This document shows, piece by piece, positions 21,533 to 29,843 of a DNA stretch of 64,000 nucleotides (positions within the stretch are counted from its first letter, which is position 1; each line of letters opens with the position of its first letter). The notes under the pieces were generated by a model. It searched no databases and was not told the origin of the DNA. It saw only the letters and a list, made by a program, of their open reading frames with translations. This DNA comes from Lachnospiraceae bacterium. Its GTDB lineage: Bacteria > Bacillota > Clostridia > Lachnospirales > Anaerotignaceae. Made by a program: the position numbers and the translations under genes. Where the stretch lies: NCBI GenBank assembly GCA_003543235.1, contig DPJA01000038.1:10413-74412 (forward strand). Direction: 5' to 3'.

Positions 21533-23962
21533 ATGCAGGAAATAAAAAAACCTGAGCTTTTGTCACCAGCAGGCTCTATGGAAAGCGTTAAAGCCGCAGT
21601 AAACAATGGTTGTAATGCCGTTTATATTGGAGGTCAGCAGTTTAGTGCAAGGCAATATGCCAGCAATTTTGATATTGAAGAATTAGAGAAAGCCGTGGAT
21701 TATTGTCATCTTAGAAATGTAAAGGTTTATGTAACGGTTAACACTATCTATAAGGATAAGGAAATGAAAGATTTGCTTAAATTTGTGGCAAAGCTGTACG
21801 AAATGGGTGCTGATGCACTTATTGTGCAGGATATTGGTGCGGCAGATTTAATTCACAAAAATTTCCCGGATTTAAAGCTTCATGCAAGCACACAGCTTAC
21901 AAGCAATAATCTTGCAGATGTGAAAGCTCTTGCTGACAAGGGATTTTGCAAAGTTGTTTTAAGCCGAGAACTTAATTTGGATGAAATTAAAGCAATAACT
22001 TCAAATACAGATATTGAAATTGAAACCTTTATACATGGTGCACTTTGCGTATCCTATTCGGGTCAGTGCATAATGAGCAGTATGCTTGGTGGACGAAGCG
22101 GAAATCGTGGACGTTGTGCCCAAACTTGCCGTTTGCCATATTCTCTTTATAATGATTACACTAAGATTGAGGAGGGGCATTTGCTTTGTCTTAAAGATAT
22201 AGAGACAATAACAATTTTACCTAAGCTCATTGAAGCGGGAATTTCTTCATTCAAAATTGAAGGAAGAATGAAAAATCCTGAGTATGTATCGGGTGTGACT
22301 CGTGTATATAGAAAATATATTGATATGTATTTTGCAAATCCAGATAATTACAGAGTCGATGAAAAAGACATGAAAATTCTTTTACAGCTTTTTAACCGTG
22401 GAGGTTTTACGGAAGGGTACTATAACAATCATTCGGGCAGTGATATGATGAGTGTTGAAAGGCCAAAGAGCTGGGGCGTAAAGGTTGGATTTATAGATGT
22501 TTACGATAAAAAATATGGACGTGCTTCAATACGTACAAGAGAACCACTTATGCCTGGTGATGGAATTGAAGTATGGACACAAAAAGAGCCGCACACAGGA
22601 TGTAACATAAACAAAGCTTCACGCCCAGGTGAAATTATAAGCGTTATGGTTAAGGGCGATGTAAACAAAAATGATGCTGTATACAAAACCCACGATAAGA
22701 CACTTTACGACGAACTTAAAAAAAGCTATCAAAAAGATGAGCGTACCAAAGAAATTTTTGGTAAGTTTGAAATGTTTATAGGAAAACCTATGGAACTTAC
22801 TCTTTGGGACAACGAGGGTAATAAGGCATCTGCAAAAGGTGATGAGGTTCAGCAGGCACAAAATCAGCCTTTAAGCAAGGAAAAGATTGAAACACAGCTT
22901 ATGAAAACAGGCGGAACAGCATTTGAGATGACAAGTATTGAAATTGTTGGCGATGAAAATGTATATATGGGAATGAGCCAGCTTAATCAGATAAGACGTG
23001 ATGCAGTTGCAGCTCTTGAAAATGCAATAGTAACATCTGCAAAGCACAAAAATGCAGAAGTTACTGTAAAACCTTTTGAAAACGACCAGCAATTTATATA
23101 TGAGAAAAAAATGAATGTACTTGTAAATGATATTTTGCAGTTTAAGGCTGCAATTACTAATGATGGCATAAACATACTTTATTTTGAACTTAATGATGAT
23201 TTTGAGGAAAATTATAAAGAATGTATTGCTGAATGCCATGAGGTTGGAATAAAGCTGTTTGCTGCTGTTCCACGTGTGTACAGACAGTACAGCGAGAAAA
23301 TATATGGTGCTTTTCTTGAAAGCCTTAAAACCAGTGATATAGACGGTTTTTTGGTGCGTTCAATAGGACAGCTTGATGAATTTAAGGCTACAGGCAAGGC
23401 TGTAAATATTGATTTTGGACTAAATGTGTTCAACTCTGCCGATGTTGCTTTTTGGAAAGAGGCAGGTGCGTCAGAAATATGTATTTCTCCAGAACTTAAC
23501 TTGTCTGAAATAAATTCCATGGCAGATAAAAGCTGTGAAATGTTGGGATATGGCTATCTCCCATTAATGACAACACATCAATGTCCAGTTGGTGCATTTG
23601 CTGGTAACAAAAAAGAAGGTATGTTCTGTGAACTTAAAAACAGTAGCGGAAATTATTATCTTAAAGACAGAAAAGGAGAAACATTTCCACTACTTACAGA
23701 CTGTAAGCAGTGTGTTTGTACAGTGCTTAACGGCAAGCCATTGTTTACTCTCAAATTTTTCAGCGAAATACTTGCATCACCTACAGGCAGTATGCGTTTG
23801 ATGTTTACCAAGGAAACTGCAAGTGAAACAAATAGAATTATAAGTGCATATAACGATTGCCTTAAAGACTGGGTTAACCCAAGTATGAGGTCAATTAGAC
23901 TTATTACCGAAATGTCTGAAAAGGGCAGCACGAAGGGTCACTATTTCAGAGGAATAGAATAG
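21533..23962 (+). CDS. U32 family peptidase-like protein with C-terminal DUF3656 region
   Basis: The protein is 809 aa with ATG behind GAGAGGAAG. Residues 1-320 are the U32 domain: ELLSPAGSMESVKAAV, AVYIGGQQFSAR, LHASTQLTSNN, ETFIHGALCVSYSGQC, and the cysteine-rich NRGRCAQTCRLPY. The second half is a repeated barrel-like region with CPVGAF and CKQCVC cysteines. U32 proteins form tRNA 5-hydroxyuridine (TrhP) or modify 23S rRNA (RlhA); some were first described as collagenases. The size fits the long forms of clostridia. Its RNA target cannot be assigned from sequence. Confidence 0.85.
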   Translation: MQEIKKPELLSPAGSMESVKAAVNNGCNAVYIGGQQFSARQYASNFDIEELEKAVDYCHLRNVKVYVTVNTIYKDKEMKDLLKFVAKLYEMGADALIVQDIGAADLIHKNFPDLKLHASTQLTSNNLADVKALADKGFCKVVLSRELNLDEIKAITSNTDIEIETFIHGALCVSYSGQCIMSSMLGGRSGNRGRCAQTCRLPYSLYNDYTKIEEGHLLCLKDIETITILPKLIEAGISSFKIEGRMKNPEYVSGVTRVYRKYIDMYFANPDNYRVDEKDMKILLQLFNRGGFTEGYYNNHSGSDMMSVERPKSWGVKVGFIDVYDKKYGRASIRTREPLMPGDGIEVWTQKEPHTGCNINKASRPGEIISVMVKGDVNKNDAVYKTHDKTLYDELKKSYQKDERTKEIFGKFEMFIGKPMELTLWDNEGNKASAKGDEVQQAQNQPLSKEKIETQLMKTGGTAFEMTSIEIVGDENVYMGMSQLNQIRRDAVAALENAIVTSAKHKNAEVTVKPFENDQQFIYEKKMNVLVNDILQFKAAITNDGINILYFELNDDFEENYKECIAECHEVGIKLFAAVPRVYRQYSEKIYGAFLESLKTSDIDGFLVRSIGQLDEFKATGKAVNIDFGLNVFNSADVAFWKEAGASEICISPELNLSEINSMADKSCEMLGYGYLPLMTTHQCPVGAFAGNKKEGMFCELKNSSGNYYLKDRKGETFPLLTDCKQCVCTVLNGKPLFTLKFFSEILASPTGSMRLMFTKETASETNRIISAYNDCLKDWVNPSMRSIRLITEMSEKGSTKGHYFRGIE

Positions 23963-23972
23963 AAGTGATATA

Positions 23973-25322
23973 ATGTTTGACTTATTTATTAAATTTAGTA
24001 GTTATTTATTCATGGTATATATTGTTTTGTTTTTATACAATGGTGTTGCGTTGGCGTTGGACTATGCTGGTCTTACAAAGCAAAGTCATACCCATGCTGT
24101 TTTTACAGGACGCACACTTATTGTGCTTATGCATATAACTGCATTTTTAATTCTTTCTTATAACCGAGAAACTTTGTCCTATAATATACAAATACTTATT
24201 ATAGGTGCACTTGCTCTGGGTTTTATTATGGTTGTAAATTTTTTGGCTAATTTGATATATAAAGATAGTTGCCCACTAATATGGAATTGTGTCTTTTTTT
24301 TACTGGACGTTGGCATTATTATGTTGCAACGTCTTAATTCAGCCCTAGCTTATAAACAGCTTGTATGGATTATGCTTGGCTTTTTTATAGCTATGTGGAT
24401 ACCCATTATTTTAAAATATATTCCTAGGTTAGAGGCATTTGAAATTGTATATATTATATTAAGCTTTGGACTTATTCTTTCTACACTTGTGCTTGGAAAA
24501 AAAGAATATGGTTCAACAAATTGGATTTATATTGGTTCATTCAGCTTTCAGCCATCTGAAATAGTTAAGTTTCTTTTTGTTTTTTATCTTGCCAGTAGTT
24601 TTAGAAAAAAGGTTGATTTAAAAGAACTTGCAGTAACAAGTGGGCTTTCGGCTGGAATAGTTGTACTTTTAGTATTGCAGAAGGATTTGGGGAGTGCCCT
24701 TATTTTCTTTCTTACATATATGACAATGCTTTATATAGCCACCTCAAATGAAATATTGTTTATGGGAGGCATTGGGATTGCGTCTGTGGCAAGCGTTGTT
24801 GCCTACAAGCTTTTTAATCACGTACGTGTACGTGTTTCTGCGTGGAAAAATCCATGGGCGGACGTGGACAGCGGAGGATACCAAATAATTCAATCGCTTT
24901 TTGCAATAGGAACTGGTGGACTTTTGGGCAGCGGACTTACAAAAGGAATGCCCCTTAGCATACCTGTAGTTAGCAAAGATTTTATATTTGCGGCAGTTTG
25001 TGAGGAGTTTGGTACAGTATTTGGTATTTGCATTGTTGGTATTTTTATTCTGCTTTTTTCAAGAGGCTTTGCCATTGCATTCAGCAGCAAGCGTAGGTAT
25101 TACAGCCTTATCGCAGCAGGCTTTACAGCAATGATGGCTTTCCAGACGTTTCTTATTATTGGTGGTGTAATTAAGCTTATTCCACTTACAGGCGTAACCC
25201 TTCCTTTTATAAGCTATGGTGGTAGCTCTGTTATAGTTAGCATACTTACAATAGGAATTTTACAGTGGCTTTGTGGCTGGCAACGTGCCCTTGATAAAGA
25301 GGAGGGGACAGATGATGAATAG
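23973..25322 (+). CDS. FtsW/RodA/SpoVE-family peptidoglycan glycosyltransferase
   Basis: The protein is 449 aa with about ten membrane segments. SEDS-family blocks are visible: FQPSEIVKFLFVFYLA, LLVLQKDLGSALIFF (with the catalytic-type Asp), GGYQIIQSLFAIGTGGLLGSGL, and LTGVTLPFISYGGSS near the C-terminus. An N-terminal extension of about 150 residues holds extra membrane segments not found in E. coli RodA. It polymerises lipid II with a class B PBP; the next gene overlaps by 11 bases and encodes that partner. Whether the pair serves elongation, division or the spore cortex is unclear. Confidence 0.88.
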   Translation: MFDLFIKFSSYLFMVYIVLFLYNGVALALDYAGLTKQSHTHAVFTGRTLIVLMHITAFLILSYNRETLSYNIQILIIGALALGFIMVVNFLANLIYKDSCPLIWNCVFFLLDVGIIMLQRLNSALAYKQLVWIMLGFFIAMWIPIILKYIPRLEAFEIVYIILSFGLILSTLVLGKKEYGSTNWIYIGSFSFQPSEIVKFLFVFYLASSFRKKVDLKELAVTSGLSAGIVVLLVLQKDLGSALIFFLTYMTMLYIATSNEILFMGGIGIASVASVVAYKLFNHVRVRVSAWKNPWADVDSGGYQIIQSLFAIGTGGLLGSGLTKGMPLSIPVVSKDFIFAAVCEEFGTVFGICIVGIFILLFSRGFAIAFSSKRRYYSLIAAGFTAMMAFQTFLIIGGVIKLIPLTGVTLPFISYGGSSVIVSILTIGILQWLCGWQRALDKEEGTDDE

Positions 25323-26718
25323 CAGCAAAAAGAGCATAAAAAGAATTTTTATATTGATTATTTTAATGTTTTTGCTTGTGATTTTCTATCTTCTTAAAAT
25401 AGTGGTAGAGGACAGCAAAACAATAATAACCAATTCATATAATCCTCGTATCAATGCAACTGATAACTCCATTAAGCGTGGGTCAATTAAGGATATTAAT
25501 GGCACAGTTATGGCTTATAGTGAAAAAAATGGAGGTACCTACGAAAGAAAATATGTAGATGGAATATATTCTGCCCACGTGCTTGGATACACAGGTGTAG
25601 GCAAAGCAGGGATTGAAGCAAATCAAAATTTTACACTTCAAAAGCTGGATAACGAAACCTTTCAACGTGTAAATGCCTTTTTAACTGGAAGTGAGGTTGA
25701 GGCAAACAGTGTAGTGCTTACTGTAGACGATAATCTGCAAAAAATAGGCACCGATTTGTTACGTACAAATAAAGGTGCTGTTGTTGTAATTGAGGTGAAA
25801 ACAGGTCGTATACTTTGTATGGTAAGCAAGCCTAATTATGACCCGCAGACAGTTGCTGATAACTGGGATATTCTTAGAGAAAGTGAGGATAGCCCAATTT
25901 TGAATAGGGCAACACAGGGGGTTTATACACCTGGTTCTGTTTTTAAAATAGTTACAGCAATTGCGGCAATGCGTAACATTAGTGATATTGATAGTTTTAC
26001 ATATAACTGTACGGGCGAAGATAGTTTTAAGGACAAGGTAATACATTGTTATAATAAAACAGCTCACGGTGAGGTTAACCTTACAACGGCTTTTGCAAAA
26101 AGCTGTAATTGTTATTTTTCGGAACTGGGCATGAAGGTAGGTGCAGCGAAACTTCGTGAAACTGCCGATAGCCTTGGGTTTAATCAAAATTTCATTTTCG
26201 ACCTTGATGCAAGTAAATCTACGGTACAAATTGGTGCAAAAGCAACAGAAAGTGAGTTGGTGGAAACATCCATTGGTCAGGGTAAAACAACAGTTACGCC
26301 TTTGTTCATGGCATCACTCACGGCAGCAATTGCTAATGACGGACTTATGATGCAACCATATATTGTGGACCATATTGAAAATTACAGTGGCAAAACTATT
26401 TCCACTTCACTGCCTAATTCAAAGGGTAATGTTATTTCATCAGATGAAGCGAAAAAACTTAAAGAGATGATGGTGGAGGTTATAAATGACGGAACTGGAT
26501 TTAATGCCGAGAGTCAATATTTTCAAATGGCAGGAAAAACAGGAACGGCTGAAAACCCTAATGGTGCTGACCATTTATGGTTTGTAGGCTTTGCACCGTC
26601 AGAAGACCCAGAATATGCAGTTGCGGTAGTGCTTGAAAACGGTGATGGAAGCATGAATGCAGGAGTTATTGCAAGAAAAATGCTTTATAATGCAATAAAC
26701 CGAGAAAAAAATCAATAA
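25312..26718 (+). CDS. Class B penicillin-binding protein (transpeptidase partner of the SEDS protein)
   Basis: The protein is 468 aa from ATG 25312, behind GAGGAGGGG, overlapping the upstream stop. One N-terminal membrane anchor lies at residues 10-30. The transpeptidase motifs are all present: SxxK in PGSVFKIVTA (near residue 208), SxN in SCNCYFSELG (near residue 268) and KTG in AGKTGTAENP (near residue 408). A reduced pedestal domain resembles the small PbpA-type enzymes of actinobacteria and clostridia. It cross-links peptidoglycan outside the membrane. Confidence 0.9.
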   Translation: MMNSSKKSIKRIFILIILMFLLVIFYLLKIVVEDSKTIITNSYNPRINATDNSIKRGSIKDINGTVMAYSEKNGGTYERKYVDGIYSAHVLGYTGVGKAGIEANQNFTLQKLDNETFQRVNAFLTGSEVEANSVVLTVDDNLQKIGTDLLRTNKGAVVVIEVKTGRILCMVSKPNYDPQTVADNWDILRESEDSPILNRATQGVYTPGSVFKIVTAIAAMRNISDIDSFTYNCTGEDSFKDKVIHCYNKTAHGEVNLTTAFAKSCNCYFSELGMKVGAAKLRETADSLGFNQNFIFDLDASKSTVQIGAKATESELVETSIGQGKTTVTPLFMASLTAAIANDGLMMQPYIVDHIENYSGKTISTSLPNSKGNVISSDEAKKLKEMMVEVINDGTGFNAESQYFQMAGKTGTAENPNGADHLWFVGFAPSEDPEYAVAVVLENGDGSMNAGVIARKMLYNAINREKNQ

Positions 26719-26731
26719 AATATAATTTTTT

Positions 26732-26765
26732 AAGCAGACTATAAGAAATACAGTCTGCTTTTTTT
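26732..26765 (+). terminator. Intrinsic terminator after the SEDS/PBP pair
   Basis: AAGCAGACT (26732-26740) pairs with AGTCTGCTT (26752-26760), followed by a T-run. Confidence 0.85.
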
Positions 26766-26779
26766 GTTAGGAGGTTTAT

Positions 26780-27454
26780 ATGCTTGTACAGCTTGCTCTT
26801 GCTCCTGTTTTATTGTTTCTTATTTTCATGTTTATAAAGGACAAATATGAAAAAGAGCCGCTTCTTTTGCTTTTTATTGGTGCGTTATATGGTATTTATT
26901 TAGCAGTACCTGTGCTTTTAAATGATATGTTATTTATGCGTATTGAGATTGGAGAAAAATACCCTGTGCTGTTTTCCGCTTTCGTTACATCATCTGCTAA
27001 TGAGGAGGGCATTAAACTGTTATTTTTGATGTTTTTAATGCACCGAAATAGAGAGTTTAATGAGCCTGTAGATGGCATTGTATACAGTGTTTTTATTGCC
27101 CTTGGTTTTGCAGCAGCAGAGAACCTTATTTATGTTTTAAGTCCTAGTCTTGGAGGTGTTGATACGGCTTTACAACGGGCGATTTTTTCAGTGCCTGGGC
27201 ATGGACTTTTCGCTATAGCAATGGGTTATTATTTTGCACACTGGCACTATTATAAAAAGGGAATACAATATCTTTTTCTTTCATTTTTAGTTCCCTGGCT
27301 GTTACACGGGTTTTATAATTTAATTCTGCTTATTGATATAAGTTGGTATTTATTTATCTTTATTCCTTTCCAATTGATGCTATGGAGGGGCGGAATTATA
27401 AAAATTAATACCTTGCTCAAAGCTTCACCATTTAAATCCTTGAAAAAACAGTAA
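26780..27454 (+). CDS. prsW: PrsW-like intramembrane metalloprotease
   Basis: The protein is 224 aa with ATG behind TAGGAGG. Seven or so hydrophobic helices carry the family motifs: EEGIK (EExxK) near residue 76, FAAAEN (FxxxEN) near residue 115, HGLFAIAMG (HGxF) near residue 137, and HGFYN near residue 175. In Bacillus subtilis PrsW makes the site-1 cut of the anti-sigma factor RsiW; related proteins process other membrane proteins. No anti-sigma gene is nearby. The promoter of the next gene lies in its 3' end. Confidence 0.85.
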   Translation: MLVQLALAPVLLFLIFMFIKDKYEKEPLLLLFIGALYGIYLAVPVLLNDMLFMRIEIGEKYPVLFSAFVTSSANEEGIKLLFLMFLMHRNREFNEPVDGIVYSVFIALGFAAAENLIYVLSPSLGGVDTALQRAIFSVPGHGLFAIAMGYYFAHWHYYKKGIQYLFLSFLVPWLLHGFYNLILLIDISWYLFIFIPFQLMLWRGGIIKINTLLKASPFKSLKKQ

Positions 27455-27468
27455 AAAAGAGTTATAAT
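27440..27468 (+). promoter_or_regulatory. Promoter of the Nudix gene
   Basis: TTGAAA (27440-27445), a 17-base spacer and TATAAT (27463-27468). It overlaps the end of the PrsW-like gene. Confidence 0.7.
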
Positions 27469-27511
27469 TGCTTTAATGGACGATTAAAACTGAAATACGG
27501 AGGGCTTAAAT

Positions 27512-27976
27512 GTGATTGAAGCAGTGAGTTGCGGAGGCATAGTAATTCACAAATGGAAAATACTGCTTCTCTACAAAAATCAAAATGGCAAATATATGGG
27601 TTGGGTACTTCCTAAAGGAACTGTTGAGGATGGGGAAAATCACAGCCAGACGGCATTAAGGGAGGTTAATGAGGAAACAGGCTCTATTGCTGAAATAATT
27701 AAATATGTAGGGAAAACCCAGTACAATTTCCGTGGTGATGAGGATATGGTTAATAAAACGGTACATTGGTACCTTATGGAAACTGACTCCTTCTATAACA
27801 AACCGCAAAGTGAAGAGTTTTTTGCTGATGCAGGGTTTTACAAGTTCCATGAGGCTTACCATCTGCTTAAATTTAACGATGAACGGCAAATTTTAAAAAA
27901 AGCTTATCAAGAGTATAGCGAGCTTAATAAAAGGGGATTTTTTAACAAAAAGAATTTTTTTAAAAGTTATAGCTAA
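27512..27976 (+). CDS. Nudix hydrolase
   Basis: The protein is 154 aa with a GTG start (an ATG two bases upstream reads straight into TGA); GGAGGG lies 6 bases before. The Nudix box GTVEDGENHSQTALREVNEE continues with TG, a full match to Gx5Ex7REUxEExGU, at residues 34-57. It hydrolyses a nucleoside-diphosphate-linked substrate; the short form and the EDGE start resemble diadenosine-polyphosphate hydrolases, but the substrate is not certain. Confidence 0.88.
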   Translation: MIEAVSCGGIVIHKWKILLLYKNQNGKYMGWVLPKGTVEDGENHSQTALREVNEETGSIAEIIKYVGKTQYNFRGDEDMVNKTVHWYLMETDSFYNKPQSEEFFADAGFYKFHEAYHLLKFNDERQILKKAYQEYSELNKRGFFNKKNFFKSYS

Positions 27977-28000
27977 TAATAATCTTTGGGAGGTATTTTA

Positions 28001-28261
28001 ATGAAAAATTTTAGTATTGAAGAATTAAAAACATTGTTAGCAGATGTTAAAAACACAGATGATAAGAAAACTCTTTATGTTATTCTTGGCGTGTTTGTTT
28101 CTATGTTGGCAATTACAGCTGGGCTTATCGCAGTGCTTGTTAAAAAACATTGTGAGTGCTGTGATTATGAGTGCTGTGATTGTGATGATTGGGACGACGA
28201 AGATGATGAAGAATACTTCGAGGACGATTTTGAGGACGAGTCTGGTGTTGAAACAAAATAA
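28001..28261 (+). CDS. Small single-pass membrane protein with acidic, Cys-rich tail
   Basis: The protein is 86 aa from ATG 28001 behind GGGAGG. An N-terminal charged helix (NFSIEELKTLLADVKN) is followed by one membrane segment (about residues 26-50) and a tail with six cysteines (HCECCDYECCDCDDWDDED) and about twenty acidic residues. I do not recognise a named family. The cysteine cluster next to an acidic stretch suggests metal or thiol binding, but this is only inference. It ends at a strong terminator. Confidence 0.7.
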   Translation: MKNFSIEELKTLLADVKNTDDKKTLYVILGVFVSMLAITAGLIAVLVKKHCECCDYECCDCDDWDDEDDEEYFEDDFEDESGVETK

Positions 28262-28268
28262 CAAAATG

Positions 28269-28295
28269 AAAAGGTGAGCCTTGCTCACCTTTTTT
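28269..28295 (+). terminator. Intrinsic terminator
   Basis: AAGGTGAGC (28271-28279) pairs with GCTCACCTT (28283-28291), followed by T residues. Confidence 0.85.
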
Positions 28296-28311
28296 GTATT
28301 CAAGTTTTTTA

Positions 28312-28340
28312 TTGCCAAAATCTTGAAGTGGTGCTATAAT
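28312..28340 (+). promoter_or_regulatory. Promoter of the tRNA-Thr gene
   Basis: TTGCCA (28312-28317), a 17-base spacer and TATAAT (28335-28340) with an upstream TGC extended -10. The tRNA begins 86 bases further on. Confidence 0.65.
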
Positions 28341-28425
28341 ATATAAGCAGTTTGATGGCATAATATAATTGTAATAACAGCTATTAGTAACAATAACATT
28401 AATTTATTACAACTAAATGTTATAT

Positions 28426-28497
28426 GCTGGCGTGGCTCAATGGTAGAGCACTTCACTCGTAATGAAGGGGTTGTGGGTTCGATTCCCACCGCCAGCT
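28426..28497 (+). tRNA. tRNA-Thr (anticodon CGT)
   Basis: A full cloverleaf is visible: acceptor GCTGGCG/CGCCAGC, D-arm GCTC-AATGGTA-GAGC, anticodon stem CTTCA/TGAAG with loop CTCGTAA (anticodon CGT, reading ACG), variable loop GGGTT, and T-arm GTGGG-TTCGATT-CCCAC. The 3' CCA is not encoded (TTCA follows). It stands alone, with its own promoter and a terminator at 28601. Confidence 0.95.
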
Positions 28498-28600
28498 TCA
28501 TAGTGATTTTTTAAGAGAAGTCTATCTTTGAAAGGCGATTTATTTGTAATTAGTATGTTAAGGGTTTTATACCCTTTTCAAGCTGAATTATGCACTTTAC

Positions 28601-28627
28601 AACTCAGTCTTTTGGCTGAGTTTTTTT
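28601..28627 (+). terminator. Intrinsic terminator between tRNA-Thr and dprA
   Basis: AACTCAG (28601-28607) pairs with CTGAGTT (28616-28622), followed by a T-run. Confidence 0.8.
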
Positions 28628-28731
28628 GTATGCTTATAAAAAAACTGTATATTTTTTAAAATGTGCTTGCTTTTATACAGTTAACCATTTATCATAGAGG
28701 TCATATTTACCTAAAAAAGTAGGTGTTTATT

Positions 28732-29817
28732 TTGAATGAAAATTATTATATGATGTGGTTGTTTCGCAGCATGGGTATGAATTTGCGTAAGACTTATATT
28801 CTGTTAGAGCACTGTGGCAGTGCAATGGAAATATGGAATGCTGATGAAAAAATGCTATTGCAGATAAGCGGAATTACGCACCAAACAATATCTGATTTAA
28901 ATGAGGGAAAAGAATTGGTTACAGACTGGATAAGAGAACTTAATGCCCTTGGGCTTAGGTATATATCCATAAATGACAGTTGTTATCCTAGGATGCTAAA
29001 AGAAATACCAGACCCTCCAGTAGGGCTTTACATAAAAGGAGAGCTTCCTAATGAAGATAGTGTTATGGTTAGTGTTATAGGAGCAAGGCGATGTACAGAT
29101 TATGGCAGAAATATGGCCTTTAAGCTTTCAAAGGATTTGGCAAAAGATGGAATAGTTATAGTAAGCGGCATGGCTCGTGGCATAGATTCCATGGGGCATA
29201 GAGGTGCTCTGGAGGCAAATGGTAAAACAATTGCTGTTTTGGGCTTTGGTCATAAAAATTGCTATCCGCCAGAAAACAAAAGTCTTATGGAAGAAATAGG
29301 AGCAAATGGTTGTCTTATCAGCGAATATCCACCAGACACTGAGGTCACAAAGTATAATTTTCCTCAACGCAATAGAATTATTGCAGGTGTTTCCCAAGGT
29401 CTTATTGTGGTTGAGGCAGGAAAAAAGAGTGGAACTCTTATAACTGTAGATTTTGCACTGGACGATGGTAGAACAGTTATGACTTTGCCAGCTAATATAA
29501 CAAGCAAGGCAAGTGAAGGTACAAATGAACTTATTAAACAGGGCTGCCCTATAGTGACTTGCACCGAGGACATACTTTTTGAACTTGGTGTAGAGAAGAT
29601 GAAGAAACAGCAAAAGAAAGAAGAAAAACTGGCTTTTGATTTATCTGATGAAGAAAAAAAGATATATGCACTGATTAGTAGCGAACCAGTTACACTGGAT
29701 TATATTACAAAAATGCTTAAAATTCCAGTTCAGGACATACAATATATACTAACAATGCTTGAACTTGGTGCAGCAATACAAAAACTGCCTGGGGAAAAAT
29801 ATATTAGATGCTTATAG
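28732..29817 (+). CDS. dprA: DNA-processing protein DprA
   Basis: The protein is 361 aa from TTG 28732, 6 bases after AGGTG; GTG 28723 is an alternative. The Rossmann domain shows IGARRCTDYGR, IVSGMARGIDSMGH, AVLGFGHKNCYPPEN, SEYPPDTE, FPQRNRIIAGVS and EAGKKSGTLIT, the DprA/Smf signature. A C-terminal winged-helix domain follows (about residues 290-360). DprA loads RecA on incoming single-stranded DNA. In Firmicutes it commonly precedes topA, as here. Confidence 0.93.
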   Translation: MNENYYMMWLFRSMGMNLRKTYILLEHCGSAMEIWNADEKMLLQISGITHQTISDLNEGKELVTDWIRELNALGLRYISINDSCYPRMLKEIPDPPVGLYIKGELPNEDSVMVSVIGARRCTDYGRNMAFKLSKDLAKDGIVIVSGMARGIDSMGHRGALEANGKTIAVLGFGHKNCYPPENKSLMEEIGANGCLISEYPPDTEVTKYNFPQRNRIIAGVSQGLIVVEAGKKSGTLITVDFALDDGRTVMTLPANITSKASEGTNELIKQGCPIVTCTEDILFELGVEKMKKQQKKEEKLAFDLSDEEKKIYALISSEPVTLDYITKMLKIPVQDIQYILTMLELGAAIQKLPGEKYIRCL

Positions 29818-29843
29818 GAAACATTGATTATAGAGGTGTGGAG

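Noticed and set aside
22871..23239. 122-aa frame on the minus strand
   Set aside because: It is antisense to the U32 gene with no start signals and unlikely composition.
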